This document shows positions 42,068 through 51,801 of a DNA stretch of 64,000 nt, piece by piece. Source of the DNA: Ancalomicrobiaceae bacterium S20 (GTDB lineage Bacteria > Pseudomonadota > Alphaproteobacteria > Rhizobiales > Ancalomicrobiaceae); the NCBI GenBank assembly GCA_040269895.1, contig CP158568.1, positions 992,001-1,056,000 of the forward strand, read 5' to 3'. Each line of letters begins with the position of its first letter. The first letter of the stretch is position 1. The notes beneath the pieces were generated by a model. It was not told the origin of the DNA and made no database searches. It was given only the letters and a program-made list of their open reading frames with translations. The translations under genes and the position numbers were made by a program.

Positions 42068-44401
42068 ATGACCGCGCCGGCGCCCTTCGCGATCGGCCCC
42101 GATACCCGGCGCGTGCGCGTCCGGGTCAGCGGTGCCGTGCAGGGCGTCGGCATGCGGCCGTTCGTGCACCGGTTGGCGACCGACTGCGGCCTCGCCGGCT
42201 TCGTGCGCAACGGCGCCGACGGCGTCACGATCGAGGTCGAAGGCGCGCGCGTCGCGGCGTTTCTGGCGCGGCTCGGCGCCGAGGCGCCGCCGCTCGCGCG
42301 CATCGACCGGCTCGCGGTGGAGGCGATCGACGAGGTCGCGGGCGAGGGCGAGGCGGCCGGTTTCGCGATCCTGGAAAGCCTCGACGGTCCGGTCGCGACA
42401 CGGATTCCGGCCGATGCGGCGACCTGCGCGGCTTGTCTCGACGAATTGTTCGATCCGGCGAGCCGGTTCTTCGGCTATCCCTTCGTCAATTGCACCCATT
42501 GCGGCCCGCGCTACACGATCACGCGGCGGTTGCCTTACGACCGGCCGCAGACGTCGATGGTCGGGTTTCCGATGTGCCCGGCTTGTGCGCGCGACTACGC
42601 CGATCCGGCGAACCGGCGGTTCCACGCCGAGCCGATCGCCTGTCCCGCCTGCGGGCCGCGGCTGACGCACGATGTCGCGACGATCGCGGCGGCCGTGCGG
42701 GCCGGCCGCATCGTCGCGCTGAAGGGCATCGGCGGCTTTCATCTCGTCTGCGACGCCACCAACGAGGCGACCGTCGCCGAGCTTCGTCGCCGCAAGGCGC
42801 GCGACGCGAAACCCTTCGCGGTGATGGTCGCCAATGCGGCCTCGGTGCCCTTCGTCGCGCAGGCGACCGCGGCCGAGATCATGCTTGCGACGGACCATGC
42901 GCGGCCGATCGTGGTGATGGCGAAAAACCGAGAGGAAGCCGATCCGCTCGCCGCCTCGGTCGCGCCGCGGCTGACGCGGATCGGCGTCATGCTCGCCTAT
43001 GCGCCGGTCCATCATCTCCTGTTCGCCGCGCTCGCCGACGGGCCGCTCGCCGGCCACGATGCTCAGGCCCCGAATCCGATCGCGCTGGTCGCGACCTCGG
43101 CTAACCCCGGCGGCGAGCCGCTGGTGGTCGACGACGCGGACGCGGCGCGCCGGCTCGGCGGCATCGCGGACCTGATCGTCGGCCATGACCGGCCGATCGC
43201 GATCCGCGCCGACGACAGCGTCGTGCAGGTGATCGCCGGCGCGCCGGCCTTCCTGCGCCGGGCGCGCGGCTATGTCCCCGAGCCGATCGAACTCGCCGAG
43301 GACGGGCCGTCGGTGCTGGCGCTCGGCGCGCATCTGAAGGCGACCGTCACGGTGACGCGCGGCCGCGAGGCCTTCGTCTCGCAGCATGTCGGCGATCTCG
43401 ACACGGCCGAGACGGTGCGGTTCTGGCGCGAGACCATCGCGCACCTGACGGCGATCGTCGGCGTGACGCCCGAGCGCGTGATCTGCGATCTGCACCCGGA
43501 CTATCGCTCGTCGCAACTGGCCGAGGCCTTCGGCGCGCCGACCTTGCGCGTGCAACACCACGCGGCGCATGTCGCGGCGATCGCGGCCGAGCACGGTCTC
43601 TCCGGCCCGCAGATCGGCCTCGCGCTCGACGGCCATGGGCTCGGCGCCGACGGCGGCGCCTGGGGCGGCGAGATGCTGTTGGTCGATGGTGCGGATTTCC
43701 GCCGGCTCGGCCATCTGGAACCCTTGGCGCTGCCGGGCGGCGATCGTGCGGCGCGCGAGCCCTGGCGCATGGGCGTCGCGGCCCTGCACGCGCTCGGGCG
43801 CGGCGCGGAGGCGGGCCGCTTCTTCGCCGGCCGGCCGCTCGCCGGTCCCTTGGCCTCGCGGCTCGCGGCCGGCGCCGAGACGATCACGACGACCTCGCTC
43901 GGTCGCCTGTTCGATGCGGCCGCGGCGCTCATCGGCGTCGCCGATGCGCAGGCCTATGAGGGACAGGCCGCGATGGAACTGGAAGCGCTGGTCGAGCGGC
44001 CGGTCGCGCTCGACGGCGGCTTTGCGATCGATGCCGGCGTGCTGTCGTTCCGGCCGCTGCTCGGTCGCCTCGTCGCGGAGCGGCCGGATGTGCGCGCTGG
44101 CGCGGCGCTGTTCCATGGCACGCTGATCGAGGGCTTGGCCGATTGGGCGGCGGCAGGCGCGGCTGCGGCCGGGCTCGATCGAGTGCTCCTCGGCGGCGGC
44201 TGCCTGATGAACCGCGTGCTCGCGGAAGGTCTCGTCGAGGCGCTGGGCCGGCGCGGATTGATTCCCGTGCTCGCCCGGCGCCTGCCGCCGAACGACGGCG
44301 GACTGTCGCTCGGACAGGCCGCTATCGGCATGACCATGACGCGCAGGACGATGCAGGAGCGGGCCGGGGTGTCGGACACGGCCGACCGGCTGGACGGATA
44401 A
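42068..44401 (+). CDS. hypF: carbamoyltransferase HypF
   Basis: HypF makes the thiocarbamoyl precursor of the CN ligands from carbamoyl phosphate and ATP, transferring it to HypE. The 777-residue protein shows all its domains: acylphosphatase (VRVSGAVQGVGMRPFVHRLA), tandem zinc fingers (CAACLDE, NCTHCGPR, MCPACARD, ACPACGPR), YrdC-like (ALKGIGGFHLVCDATNEATV) and Kae1-like (VQHHAAHVAAIAAEHG, DGHGLGADGGAWGGE, LGGGCLMNRVLAEGL). Full length, no frameshift. Confidence 0.97.
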   Translation: MTAPAPFAIGPDTRRVRVRVSGAVQGVGMRPFVHRLATDCGLAGFVRNGADGVTIEVEGARVAAFLARLGAEAPPLARIDRLAVEAIDEVAGEGEAAGFAILESLDGPVATRIPADAATCAACLDELFDPASRFFGYPFVNCTHCGPRYTITRRLPYDRPQTSMVGFPMCPACARDYADPANRRFHAEPIACPACGPRLTHDVATIAAAVRAGRIVALKGIGGFHLVCDATNEATVAELRRRKARDAKPFAVMVANAASVPFVAQATAAEIMLATDHARPIVVMAKNREEADPLAASVAPRLTRIGVMLAYAPVHHLLFAALADGPLAGHDAQAPNPIALVATSANPGGEPLVVDDADAARRLGGIADLIVGHDRPIAIRADDSVVQVIAGAPAFLRRARGYVPEPIELAEDGPSVLALGAHLKATVTVTRGREAFVSQHVGDLDTAETVRFWRETIAHLTAIVGVTPERVICDLHPDYRSSQLAEAFGAPTLRVQHHAAHVAAIAAEHGLSGPQIGLALDGHGLGADGGAWGGEMLLVDGADFRRLGHLEPLALPGGDRAAREPWRMGVAALHALGRGAEAGRFFAGRPLAGPLASRLAAGAETITTTSLGRLFDAAAALIGVADAQAYEGQAAMELEALVERPVALDGGFAIDAGVLSFRPLLGRLVAERPDVRAGAALFHGTLIEGLADWAAAGAAAAGLDRVLLGGGCLMNRVLAEGLVEALGRRGLIPVLARRLPPNDGGLSLGQAAIGMTMTRRTMQERAGVSDTADRLDG

Positions 44402-44418
44402 CAAGAGGGGGAAATGCC

Positions 44419-44661
44419 ATGTGTCTCGCCATTCCGGCGCTGGTGACGGCGGTCTTGCCGGACGCCCAGGCCAAGATCAGCCTCGACGGGGTCGTCAAGA
44501 CGATCTCGGTCGCGCTGGTCGCGGACGTCGTCCCCGGCGACTACGTGATCGTCCATGTCGGCCATGCGCTGTCGAAGATCGATCCGGAGGAGGCCGAGCG
44601 CACGCTCGCGCTGATCGCCGAGATCGGCACGGGTCACTCGAACGCGGAGGTCGCGGCATGA
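44419..44661 (+). CDS. hypC: hydrogenase assembly chaperone HypC
   Basis: An 80-residue HypC. MCLAIPALV supplies the invariant Cys2, and VSVALVADVVPGDYVIVHVG with the C-terminal DPEEAERTLALIAEI completes the family pattern. HypC carries the Fe(CN)2CO unit between HypD and the large subunit precursor. GAGGGGG lies upstream; the stop overlaps the hypD start (ATGA). Confidence 0.96.
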   Translation: MCLAIPALVTAVLPDAQAKISLDGVVKTISVALVADVVPGDYVIVHVGHALSKIDPEEAERTLALIAEIGTGHSNAEVAA

Positions 44662-45821
44662 AATACGTCGACGAATATCGCGACGGCGCGCGTGCCGCCG
44701 AGATCGCCGAGGCGATCGCCCGCGAGGTCCGGCCGGACCGGTCCTATGCCTTCATGGAGTTCTGCGGCGGCCACACGCATGCGATCTCGCGCTATGGCAT
44801 CGAGGATCTGCTGCCGGCGAACGTGCGCATGATCCACGGTCCCGGTTGCCCGGTCTGCGTGCTGCCGGTCGGCCGGATCGACGACGCGATCCGGCTCGCC
44901 CGCCGTCCGGAGGTCACGCTCGTGACCTACGGCGACCTGATGCGCGTGCCGAGCTCGAAGGGCGGGAGCCTGCTCAAGGCCAAGGCGGCCGGCGCGGACA
45001 TCCGCATGGTCTATTCGTCGCTCGACGCGGTGAAGATCGCCGAGAAGGAGCCGGACCGCGAGGTGGTGTTCTTCGCGATCGGCTTCGAGACCACGACGCC
45101 GCCGACGGCGGTGGCGCTGAAGATCGCGATGGAGAAGGGGCTCGAGAACTTCTCGATCTTCTGCAACCACGTGCTGACGCCGGTCGCGATGCGCACGATC
45201 CTCGACACGCCGGCCGCGCCGGGCGAGCCGCCGATCGCCATCGAAGGCTTCGTCGGGCCGGCGCATGTCTCGACCATCATCGGCATGGAGCCCTATCGGG
45301 AGTTCGCCGAACAGTATCGCAAGCCCGTGGTCATCGCCGGTTTCGAGCCGCTCGACGTGATGCAGGCGATCCTGATGCTGATCCGGCAGGTCAACGAGCA
45401 GCGCGCCGAGGTCGAGAACCAGTATATCCGCGCCGTCACCCGCGCCGGCAATGTCACGGCGCAGACGCTGTGTGAAGACGTCTTCGAGCTGCGGGACGAA
45501 TTCGAGTGGCGCGGCCTCGGCGTTGTGCCGAAAAGCGCGCTCAAACTGCGCGATGCCTTCGCCTTCTATGATGCCGAGAAGCGCTTCGCGGTCGAGACCG
45601 TCGCGGCCGCCGACAATCCGGCCTGCGAATGCGGGCCGATTCTGCGCGGCCAAAAGAAGCCGGCCGACTGCCGGCTGTTCGGCACCGCCTGCACGCCGGA
45701 GACGCCGATGGGCGCCTGCATGGTCTCGTCGGAGGGCGCCTGCGCGGCGCACTGGACCTACGGCCGGTTCCGCGAGCACCAGAAAGGCGCCGAGAAGGCG
45801 CCGCTCCGGAGGGCGTCATGA
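44658..45821 (+). CDS. hypD: hydrogenase formation protein HypD
   Basis: HypD is the [4Fe-4S] scaffold where the Fe(CN)2CO unit is assembled with HypC. The 387-residue protein shows AFMEFCGGHTHAISRYG (with the Cys that binds iron), MIHGPGCPVCVLPVGRID, IGFETTTPPTAVAL and the C-terminal cysteine cluster ECGPILRGQKKPADCRLFG with TACTPETPMGACMVSSEGAC. Coupled to hypC and hypE by ATGA overlaps. Confidence 0.97.
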   Translation: MKYVDEYRDGARAAEIAEAIAREVRPDRSYAFMEFCGGHTHAISRYGIEDLLPANVRMIHGPGCPVCVLPVGRIDDAIRLARRPEVTLVTYGDLMRVPSSKGGSLLKAKAAGADIRMVYSSLDAVKIAEKEPDREVVFFAIGFETTTPPTAVALKIAMEKGLENFSIFCNHVLTPVAMRTILDTPAAPGEPPIAIEGFVGPAHVSTIIGMEPYREFAEQYRKPVVIAGFEPLDVMQAILMLIRQVNEQRAEVENQYIRAVTRAGNVTAQTLCEDVFELRDEFEWRGLGVVPKSALKLRDAFAFYDAEKRFAVETVAAADNPACECGPILRGQKKPADCRLFGTACTPETPMGACMVSSEGACAAHWTYGRFREHQKGAEKAPLRRAS

Positions 45822-46878
45822 ACGCGCGGGCGCCGATCAAGGCGCATCGCCGCAAGCTCGATCTCAAGAACGGCCGCGTCGACCTCAGCCACGGTTCGGG
45901 CGGCCGGGCCATGGCCGATCTGATCGCGGGCATCTTCCGCGACGCCTTCGCGAGCGACCTGCTCGAACAGGGCAACGACCAGGCGGTGTTCCCGACGCCG
46001 AAGGGTGGCCGCATGGCGATGACCACCGACGGCTATGTCGTGTCGCCGCTGTTCTTTCCCGGCGGCGACATCGGCTCGCTCGCGGTCCATGGCACGGTCA
46101 ACGACCTCGCCATGGCCGGCGCGGTGCCGCTCCATCTCTCGGCGAGCTTCATCATCGAGGAGGGCTTTCCCTTCGCCGATCTGAAGCGCATCGCCGACTC
46201 GATGGGGGCGGCGGCGCGCGCGGCCGGGGTCGCGATCGTGACCGGCGACACCAAGGTGGTCGAGCGCGGCAAGGCCGATGGCGTGTTCATCTCGACCGCC
46301 GGCATCGGCGTGGTGCCGGACGGGCTCGATCTCTCGGGCGACCGCGCGCGGCCGGGCGACGTCGTGCTGGTCTCCGGCTCGATGGGCGATCATGGCGTCG
46401 CGATCATGTCGAGCCGGGAAAATCTCGAGTTCGAGACTGCGATCCTGTCCGACAGCGCGGCGCTGAACGGCCTCGTCGCGGCGATGGTCGCGGCCGCCGG
46501 GCCGCATCTCAGGCTGATGCGCGATCCGACCCGCGGCGGGCTGGCCGCGACGCTCAACGAACTGGCGCACCAGTCGGGCGTCGGGTTCCGGATCGAGGAG
46601 GCGGCGATCCCGGTCAAGCCGGAGGTCGCGGCGGCCTGCGAACTGCTCGGGCTCGATCCGCTGTTCGTCGCCAACGAGGGCAAGCTCGTCGCCGTGGTGG
46701 CGCCGGAGGGGCGGAGGCCCTGCTCGCGGCGATGCGCGCGCATCCGCTCGGGGCCGAGGCCGCGATCGTCGGCACGGCGGTCGAGGACGACCAGCGCTTC
46801 GTCCAGATGACCACCGGCTTCGGCGGCGGGCGCATCGTCGACTGGCTGTCGGGCGAACAGTTGCCGCGGATCTGCTAA
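45818..46878 (+). pseudogene. hypE: HypE, carbamoyl-dehydratase, with an apparent frameshift near the 3' end
   Basis: HypE dehydrates its C-terminal thiocarbamoylated Cys to the thiocyanate that donates CN. The PurM-like fold is intact for about 298 residues (RVDLSHGSGGRAMADLIAGI, TTDGYVVSPLFFPGGDIGSL, IVTGDTKVVERGKADG, MRDPTRGGLAATLNEL). After VVAPEG the frame becomes Arg/Ser nonsense, while the expected end (AEALLAAMRAHPLG ... RFVQMTTGFGGGRIVDWLSG, EQLPRIC) continues in the -1 frame to 46878. One extra G in the GGGG run at 46708-46711 restores it. The essential terminal Cys is lost in the sequence as read. Probably a base-calling error. Confidence 0.85.
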
Positions 46879-46999
46879 AGCTTCGGCAGGAACGGACCAT
46901 CGCGTCCGTTTCGCCGATCGGAATGACCCACTCTTCGGCTTCCGCGCGCGATGTTCCTCCGGGATCGCGCGCGCTCCGGGGAGAGCGGCGGGAGGCAGC

Positions 47000-48454
47000 G
47001 TGACCGAACATCCGACCGTCCTCGTCGTCGACGACGAGGTGCGCTCGCTCGAAACGCTCCGGCGCGTGCTCGGCGACGAGTTCGCGGTCATCGGCGCGCG
47101 CTCGGCGAGCGAAGCGGAGACCGTGCTCGCGGGCGAGATGGTGCAGGTGATCCTGTGCGATCACCGCATGCCGGGCGAGACCGGCGTCTCGTTCCTACGC
47201 CGGGTGCGCGACACCTGGCCGGATCCGGTGCGGATGATCATCTCGGGCTATACCGAGAGCGAGGACATCATCACCGCGGTCAACGAGGCCGGGATCTACC
47301 AGTACATCACCAAGCCGTGGGATCCGGACGGGCTGATCGAGCGCGTGCGCGAGGCCGCGCAGCTGTTCCGGCTCCAGCGCGAGGCGGGGGGCGCCGCGGC
47401 CGACACCAAGCCGACGCCGGCCAATCTGCACAGCCGGGTGGTCGAGAAGCGGCGCATCGAGCGCGGCCGCTACGAGTTCGAGCGCATCGTGCATGCGCCG
47501 TCGAGCCCGGTTGCCGATGTCATCTCGCTCGCCCGGCGAGCGACCGACTACGACATCTCGGTGCTGATCACCGGCGGCTCGGGCACCGGCAAGGAACTGC
47601 TCGCGCGCGCGATCCATTACGGCTCGCATCGCGCCGACAAGCCGTTCGTGGTCGAGAACTGCGGCGCGCTGCCGGACGAACTGCTCGAGAGCGAGCTGTT
47701 CGGCTGCAAGAAGGGCGCCTTCACCGGCGCCTATCAGGACCGGATCGGCCTGTTCGAACTGGCCGACGGCGGCACGATCTTCCTCGACGAGATCGGCGAG
47801 ACATCGCCGTCGTTCCAGGTCAAGCTGTTGCGCGTTTTGCAGGAGGGCGAGATCCGGCCGCTCGGGGCGCAGCGGCCGCGGCGGGTCGACGTGCGCGTCA
47901 TCTCGGCGACCAACCGCGACCTGCTCGGCGAGGTCGCGGCCGGCCGGTTCCGGCGCGACCTCTATTACCGGCTCGCGGCGTTCCCCGTGCATCTGCCGGA
48001 TCTCAAGGATCGGCCGATCGACCTGCCGCTGATCGCCGAGCGGCTGCTCGGCGAGGTCAATCGCGCCTTCGATCGCCGCGTTGCGGGCTTTCGGGCCGAA
48101 ACGCTGGCGGCCATGGCGGCCTATCCATGGCCGGGCAACGTGCGCGAACTCGCCAACGAGATCCAGCGCATGGTGGCGCTCTCCGACGACGACGGGCTGC
48201 TCGGGCTCGAGCTCTTGTCGCCGCTCGTGCGCGGCCTGTCGCCGGTGGCAGGGGCGCCGCCCTCGGCCGCGCCGGCCGGCGGCACGCTGAAGGACCGCGT
48301 CGAGGCTCTCGAACGGGCCGCGATCGACGAGACGCTGCGCCGGACCAGTGGCAACATCTCGCGGGCGGCGGAGGAGCTGGGGCTGTCGCGGGTCGGCTTG
48401 CGGGCCAAGATGGAGCGCTACGAGCTGCGCCGGGATTGGGTGGATGACGACTGA
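47000..48454 (+). CDS. hupR: NtrC-family hydrogenase response regulator HupR/HoxA
   Basis: A 484-residue sigma54-type activator of hydrogenase genes. The receiver domain has Asp54 in [13 protein letters not shown]. The AAA+ domain (about 165-395) has Walker [12 protein letters not shown], the sigma54-contacting GAFTGA loop at 239-244, and [21 protein letters not shown] Fis-type helix-turn-helix ends the protein ([20 protein letters not shown]). In Rhodobacter capsulatus HupR works with sigma70, but the intact GAFTGA and the -24/-12 promoter at 32106 argue for sigma54 dependence here. It overlaps hupT by 11 bp. Confidence 0.94.
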   Translation: MTEHPTVLVVDDEVRSLETLRRVLGDEFAVIGARSASEAETVLAGEMVQVILCDHRMPGETGVSFLRRVRDTWPDPVRMIISGYTESEDIITAVNEAGIYQYITKPWDPDGLIERVREAAQLFRLQREAGGAAADTKPTPANLHSRVVEKRRIERGRYEFERIVHAPSSPVADVISLARRATDYDISVLITGGSGTGKELLARAIHYGSHRADKPFVVENCGALPDELLESELFGCKKGAFTGAYQDRIGLFELADGGTIFLDEIGETSPSFQVKLLRVLQEGEIRPLGAQRPRRVDVRVISATNRDLLGEVAAGRFRRDLYYRLAAFPVHLPDLKDRPIDLPLIAERLLGEVNRAFDRRVAGFRAETLAAMAAYPWPGNVRELANEIQRMVALSDDDGLLGLELLSPLVRGLSPVAGAPPSAAPAGGTLKDRVEALERAAIDETLRRTSGNISRAAEELGLSRVGLRAKMERYELRRDWVDDD

Positions 48455-49838
48455 CCGAAGCGATCGCCGCACCGCTGCCGCGCCGGATCCGTCGGACGGA
48501 CCCGCGCGTGGCGATGCGCGTTTCGCCGATCCGTTGCGGCTGGCGCTGCCGGTCGACCGGCTCGCCGAACTCGACGGCGAGCGCGAGGCGATGTGGATCG
48601 ACGTCATCGGCCGCATGGAGGAGGTCTATTCCGATCTCCTGCGCTACGAGACCGATCTCGAAGCCAAGAACGCCGAGCTCGAAGAGGCGCAGGCGTTCAT
48701 TTCCGGCGTGATCGCCTCGATCTCGGACATTCTGATCGTCGTCGATGGGGACGGCCGCATCCTGCAGGTCAATCCGGCATTCGAACGGCTGGTCGGCGCG
48801 ACCGAGCCGGCGCTGGTCGGTACCTCGCTCGCCGAGCGGCTGGCCGGGGCGGATCGGCCGAGCGGCGCGGCACTGGCCGCCGGTCGATCGGGCGATTTCG
48901 AGCTGAGCTTCGTCGCGGCGGACGGGACGTCCACGGACCTGTTCGCGGTCGCTGCATCGCCGCGGCTCGACCATGCCGGCCGGCGCGCCGGCGCCGTGGT
49001 GACGGGACGCCCGGTCGGCGAGCTCCGGCGCGCCTACGAGGCCCTGCACCGGGCGCACACCGACCTGCAACGGGCGCAGCGCAAGCTGGTCGAGCAGGAG
49101 AAGATGGCGAGCCTCGGCCGCCTGGTCGCCGGCGTGGCGCACGAGCTCAACAACCCGATCAGCTTCGTCTGCGGCAACATCCATGCGCTCGACCGCTATC
49201 GGCAGCGGCTGACGCGCTTTCTCGACGATCTGGCACGCGGTGGCGATCCGGCCGAACTGCGCCGACAGCACCGGATCGACGCCATGGTCGAGGATCTGCC
49301 GTCGCTGATCGACGGTACGCTCGAAGGCGCCGGCCGCGTCTCGGAGATCGTCCGCAACCTGCGCCGGCTGTCGTTCAGCCGGCCGGGCGAACATGCGGCG
49401 GTCGATATCGCGCGGGTGGTGCGCAACGCCGCGCATTGGGCCGCCAAGGCGCGCGGCGGCGCGGCGCGCGTCACGGTCGAGGCGCCGGAGGAGGCGATCG
49501 TCGAGGGCCAGGAAGGCGAGCTGCACCAGGTGCTGGTCAATCTGGTCGAGAACGCGCTCGACGCGGTCAAGGGCGTCGCCGAGCCGGCGGTCGACGTGCG
49601 CGTGGCCCTGCTGGACGACACGGTCGAGATCGCGATCGTCGACAACGGGCCGGGTATCGATCCGCGCCATGCCGACAAGATCTTCGAGCCGTTCTTCACC
49701 ACTAAGACGGTGGGCGAGGGGACCGGGCTCGGCCTCTGGATCTCCTACCTGATCGTCCGCCAGCACGGCGGCGAGCTCGTCTGCGAGCCGACCGCGCACG
49801 GGGCGCGATTCTCGTTCCGGCTTGCGCGCTCGGCCTGA
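48444..49838 (+). CDS. hupT: hydrogenase sensor histidine kinase HupT/HoxJ
   Basis: A 464-residue cytosolic histidine kinase. After a Ser/Pro-rich N-terminus come a coiled-coil (MEEVYSDLLRYETDLEAKNA), a PAS domain (about 86-190; ASISDILIVVDGDGRILQVN), the phospho-acceptor His233 in AGVAHELNNPISFVCGNIHA, the N box NLVENALDAVK, and the G box FFTTKTVGEGTGLGLWISYL. There is no membrane segment, consistent with signalling from the soluble HupUV sensor through the PAS domain. Translationally coupled to hupR. It lies some 17 kb from hupUV, whereas hupTUV are adjacent in Rhodobacter. Confidence 0.93.
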   Translation: MTTDRSDRRTAAAPDPSDGPARGDARFADPLRLALPVDRLAELDGEREAMWIDVIGRMEEVYSDLLRYETDLEAKNAELEEAQAFISGVIASISDILIVVDGDGRILQVNPAFERLVGATEPALVGTSLAERLAGADRPSGAALAAGRSGDFELSFVAADGTSTDLFAVAASPRLDHAGRRAGAVVTGRPVGELRRAYEALHRAHTDLQRAQRKLVEQEKMASLGRLVAGVAHELNNPISFVCGNIHALDRYRQRLTRFLDDLARGGDPAELRRQHRIDAMVEDLPSLIDGTLEGAGRVSEIVRNLRRLSFSRPGEHAAVDIARVVRNAAHWAAKARGGAARVTVEAPEEAIVEGQEGELHQVLVNLVENALDAVKGVAEPAVDVRVALLDDTVEIAIVDNGPGIDPRHADKIFEPFFTTKTVGEGTGLGLWISYLIVRQHGGELVCEPTAHGARFSFRLARSA

Positions 49839-49870
49839 ACGGCGTCGCGGATCGGGCTGGAGGCCAATAA

Positions 49871-49896
49871 AAAAGCCCCGGAGGACCGGGGCTTTT
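49871..49896. terminator. bidirectional terminator between hupT and rpmG
   Basis: AAAAGCCCCGG and CCGGGGCTTTT form an 11-bp stem with a 4-nt loop (AGGA). It has A and T tracts on both sides and lies between the convergent hupT (ends 49838) and rpmG (ends 49933), so it can serve both. Confidence 0.9.
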
Positions 49897-49932
49897 GCGT
49901 TCCGAGGTCGGCCGTGACCGGCCGGGCCAAAA

Positions 49933-50100
49933 TCACTTGATCTTGGCTTCCTTGAACTCGACGTGCTTGCGCGCGACGGGATCGTACTTCTTGACCGAGA
50001 GCTTCTCGGTCATGGTGCGCGAGTTCTTCTTGGTCACGTAGAAGTAACCGGTGTCGGCGGTCGACACGAGCTTGATCTTGATGGTGGTCGCCTTGGCCAT
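49933..50100 (-). CDS. rpmG: 50S ribosomal protein L33
   Basis: A 55-residue L33 encoded on the minus strand: it begins [20 protein letters not shown], continues with [20 protein letters not shown], and ends [13 protein letters not shown]. The length and the [12 protein letters not shown] segment are diagnostic. This is the Cys-free form of L33, which does not bind zinc. It is a single gene between the bidirectional terminator and the divergent-side MFS gene. Confidence 0.97.
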   Translation of the reverse strand: MAKATTIKIKLVSTADTGYFYVTKKNSRTMTEKLSVKKYDPVARKHVEFKEAKIK

Positions 50101-50349
50101 CGTCTTCGTTCCTCAAATGCGCCCGAAGGGTCGAGCCTCGCGGCGGCCTCCGGTGTCCGTCGGCGTCGCTGCGCCTCGGGATGGGTCTGGTGATTCTGGC
50201 GCCCGCCATCAACAGAACGACCCGCGGTGTGCCGCGGGCCGGATGAGCGTGCGTTCGTCGGCGATCTTCTCGCGGATCGCGGCGCGAAAGTCAAGGTCGA
50301 CGACGCGCTCGACCGGGCGGTCGGCGCGCCGGCGGCCCGGCATTTTCGC

Positions 50350-51543
50350 TCAGCGGCGCCGGCGGACGAGATCGCCCGCCACGACCGCGAGATAGAGGCC
50401 GAACAGCGCCGCCATGACCACCGCCGCGCCGTGCGGGCGCCAGAGGTCGAGGCCGGCGCCGATCGAGGGCGGGCCGATCAGGATGCCGACCGCGTACATC
50501 ATGACGAAGGCGGCGTTGGCCGAGGCCAGATCGGCGCCGGAATAGCGCGCGCCGAGGTGGATCAGGCCGACGGTGTAGAGCCCGGCCGTGACGCCGCCCC
50601 AGACGAACAGCACCGCGATCAGCAGCCACGGCGATCCGGCGACGGTCGGGATCGCGGCCGCGCCGAGCACGCCGACGGCGGCGCAGGCGGCGAGGATCTT
50701 GCGCCGGTCGATCCGGTCGGACAGGAGGCCGATCGGGATCTGGAACAGCACGTTGCCGAAGGCGACCGCGGTCACCAGGAGTGCTGCGGTGGTCTCGTCA
50801 AAGCCGAGCCGCAGACCATAGACCGGCAGGATGGTCATGCCACCCGATTCGACCGCGCCGAACGAGAAGGCGGCCAGCGTCGCGACCGGCGCACCGACCA
50901 CGAAGCCGATCACCGAGCGCTGCGGCGCTTCCTCCAGCACGGGGATGGCGTTCAGCACCACCAGCGCCGGCAGGATACCGAGCGCGAGCACGAGGGTGCC
51001 GACCGCGAAGGGCGCGAAGCCGTGTGCGCCGACCGAGGCCAGGATGATAGGACCGACGCCGAGGCCGATCGAAAGCACGGTCGCGTAGATGCCCATGATC
51101 GCGCCGCGCCGATGCGCCGGCGACAGCGAGTTGAGGCCGAATTCGGACAGGACGAAGCTCGCGGTCAGCCCGAAGCCGAGCAGGATGCGCAGCGGGAACC
51201 AGAGCCAGAACGCCTCGGCGAAATAGAAGGCGAGGAAGGTCGCCGGCGTCAGCGCCAGCGAGGCGATGAGCAGCCGGCCGGTGCCGATCCGGCGCGCGAG
51301 CGGGGCGACGAGCGGCGTCACCACGATCGAGGCGAGGCCGCCGAAGGCGGTGTTGATGCCGATCCAGGTCGCGTCGATGCCGCGGGCTTCCAGCACGAGC
51401 GCGAGCAGCGGCATGCCCAGGCTGACGCCGGTGCCGACGGTGGCGACGGTCGCGATCATCGCGCCGAGGATCACGGCCTGGGCGCGGTCGAGCCTGCCGT
51501 CGGCAGTCGAGCCTGCCGTCTTGGTTGCCGAAACGCCGGTCAT
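50350..51543 (-). CDS. MFS transporter
   Basis: A 397-residue major facilitator with about 12 helices. The first cytoplasmic-loop motif is PLARRIGTGRLLIAS, the second-half equivalent is GLLSDRIDRRKILAACAAVG, and RRGAIMGIYATVLSIGLGVG forms helix 5, a motif-C-like Gly-rich segment of exporters. Three in-frame ATGs lie at 51555, 51549 and 51543; 51543 has GGAG at 6 bp. The closest-looking group is the YcaD/UMF-like permeases; no substrate can be assigned. Confidence 0.88.
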   Translation of the reverse strand: MTGVSATKTAGSTADGRLDRAQAVILGAMIATVATVGTGVSLGMPLLALVLEARGIDATWIGINTAFGGLASIVVTPLVAPLARRIGTGRLLIASLALTPATFLAFYFAEAFWLWFPLRILLGFGLTASFVLSEFGLNSLSPAHRRGAIMGIYATVLSIGLGVGPIILASVGAHGFAPFAVGTLVLALGILPALVVLNAIPVLEEAPQRSVIGFVVGAPVATLAAFSFGAVESGGMTILPVYGLRLGFDETTAALLVTAVAFGNVLFQIPIGLLSDRIDRRKILAACAAVGVLGAAAIPTVAGSPWLLIAVLFVWGGVTAGLYTVGLIHLGARYSGADLASANAAFVMMYAVGILIGPPSIGAGLDLWRPHGAAVVMAALFGLYLAVVAGDLVRRRR

Positions 51544-51801
51544 GATCATCTCCATCACCCCCTGCCGCTGCGATCCTCCGCCGCGATCGCCCGGCGGATC
51601 TGCACCGGTCGAGGTCACGTCGAGTGCCGCCGGGCCGCCCGGTGGGGCGCGGCGAGGGGAGGCATGATCTAGGCCGGTGACAGGCAAATGTCACCGGCAG
51701 CCGGGTGCGAATGGTGCATTTCGGCCATGCGGAGGGTATCAGACGCGACTTTTCGGGCGATCAACACCCCGAAAGTCATGTCGAAGCCCGATTTCCGCCG
51801 C

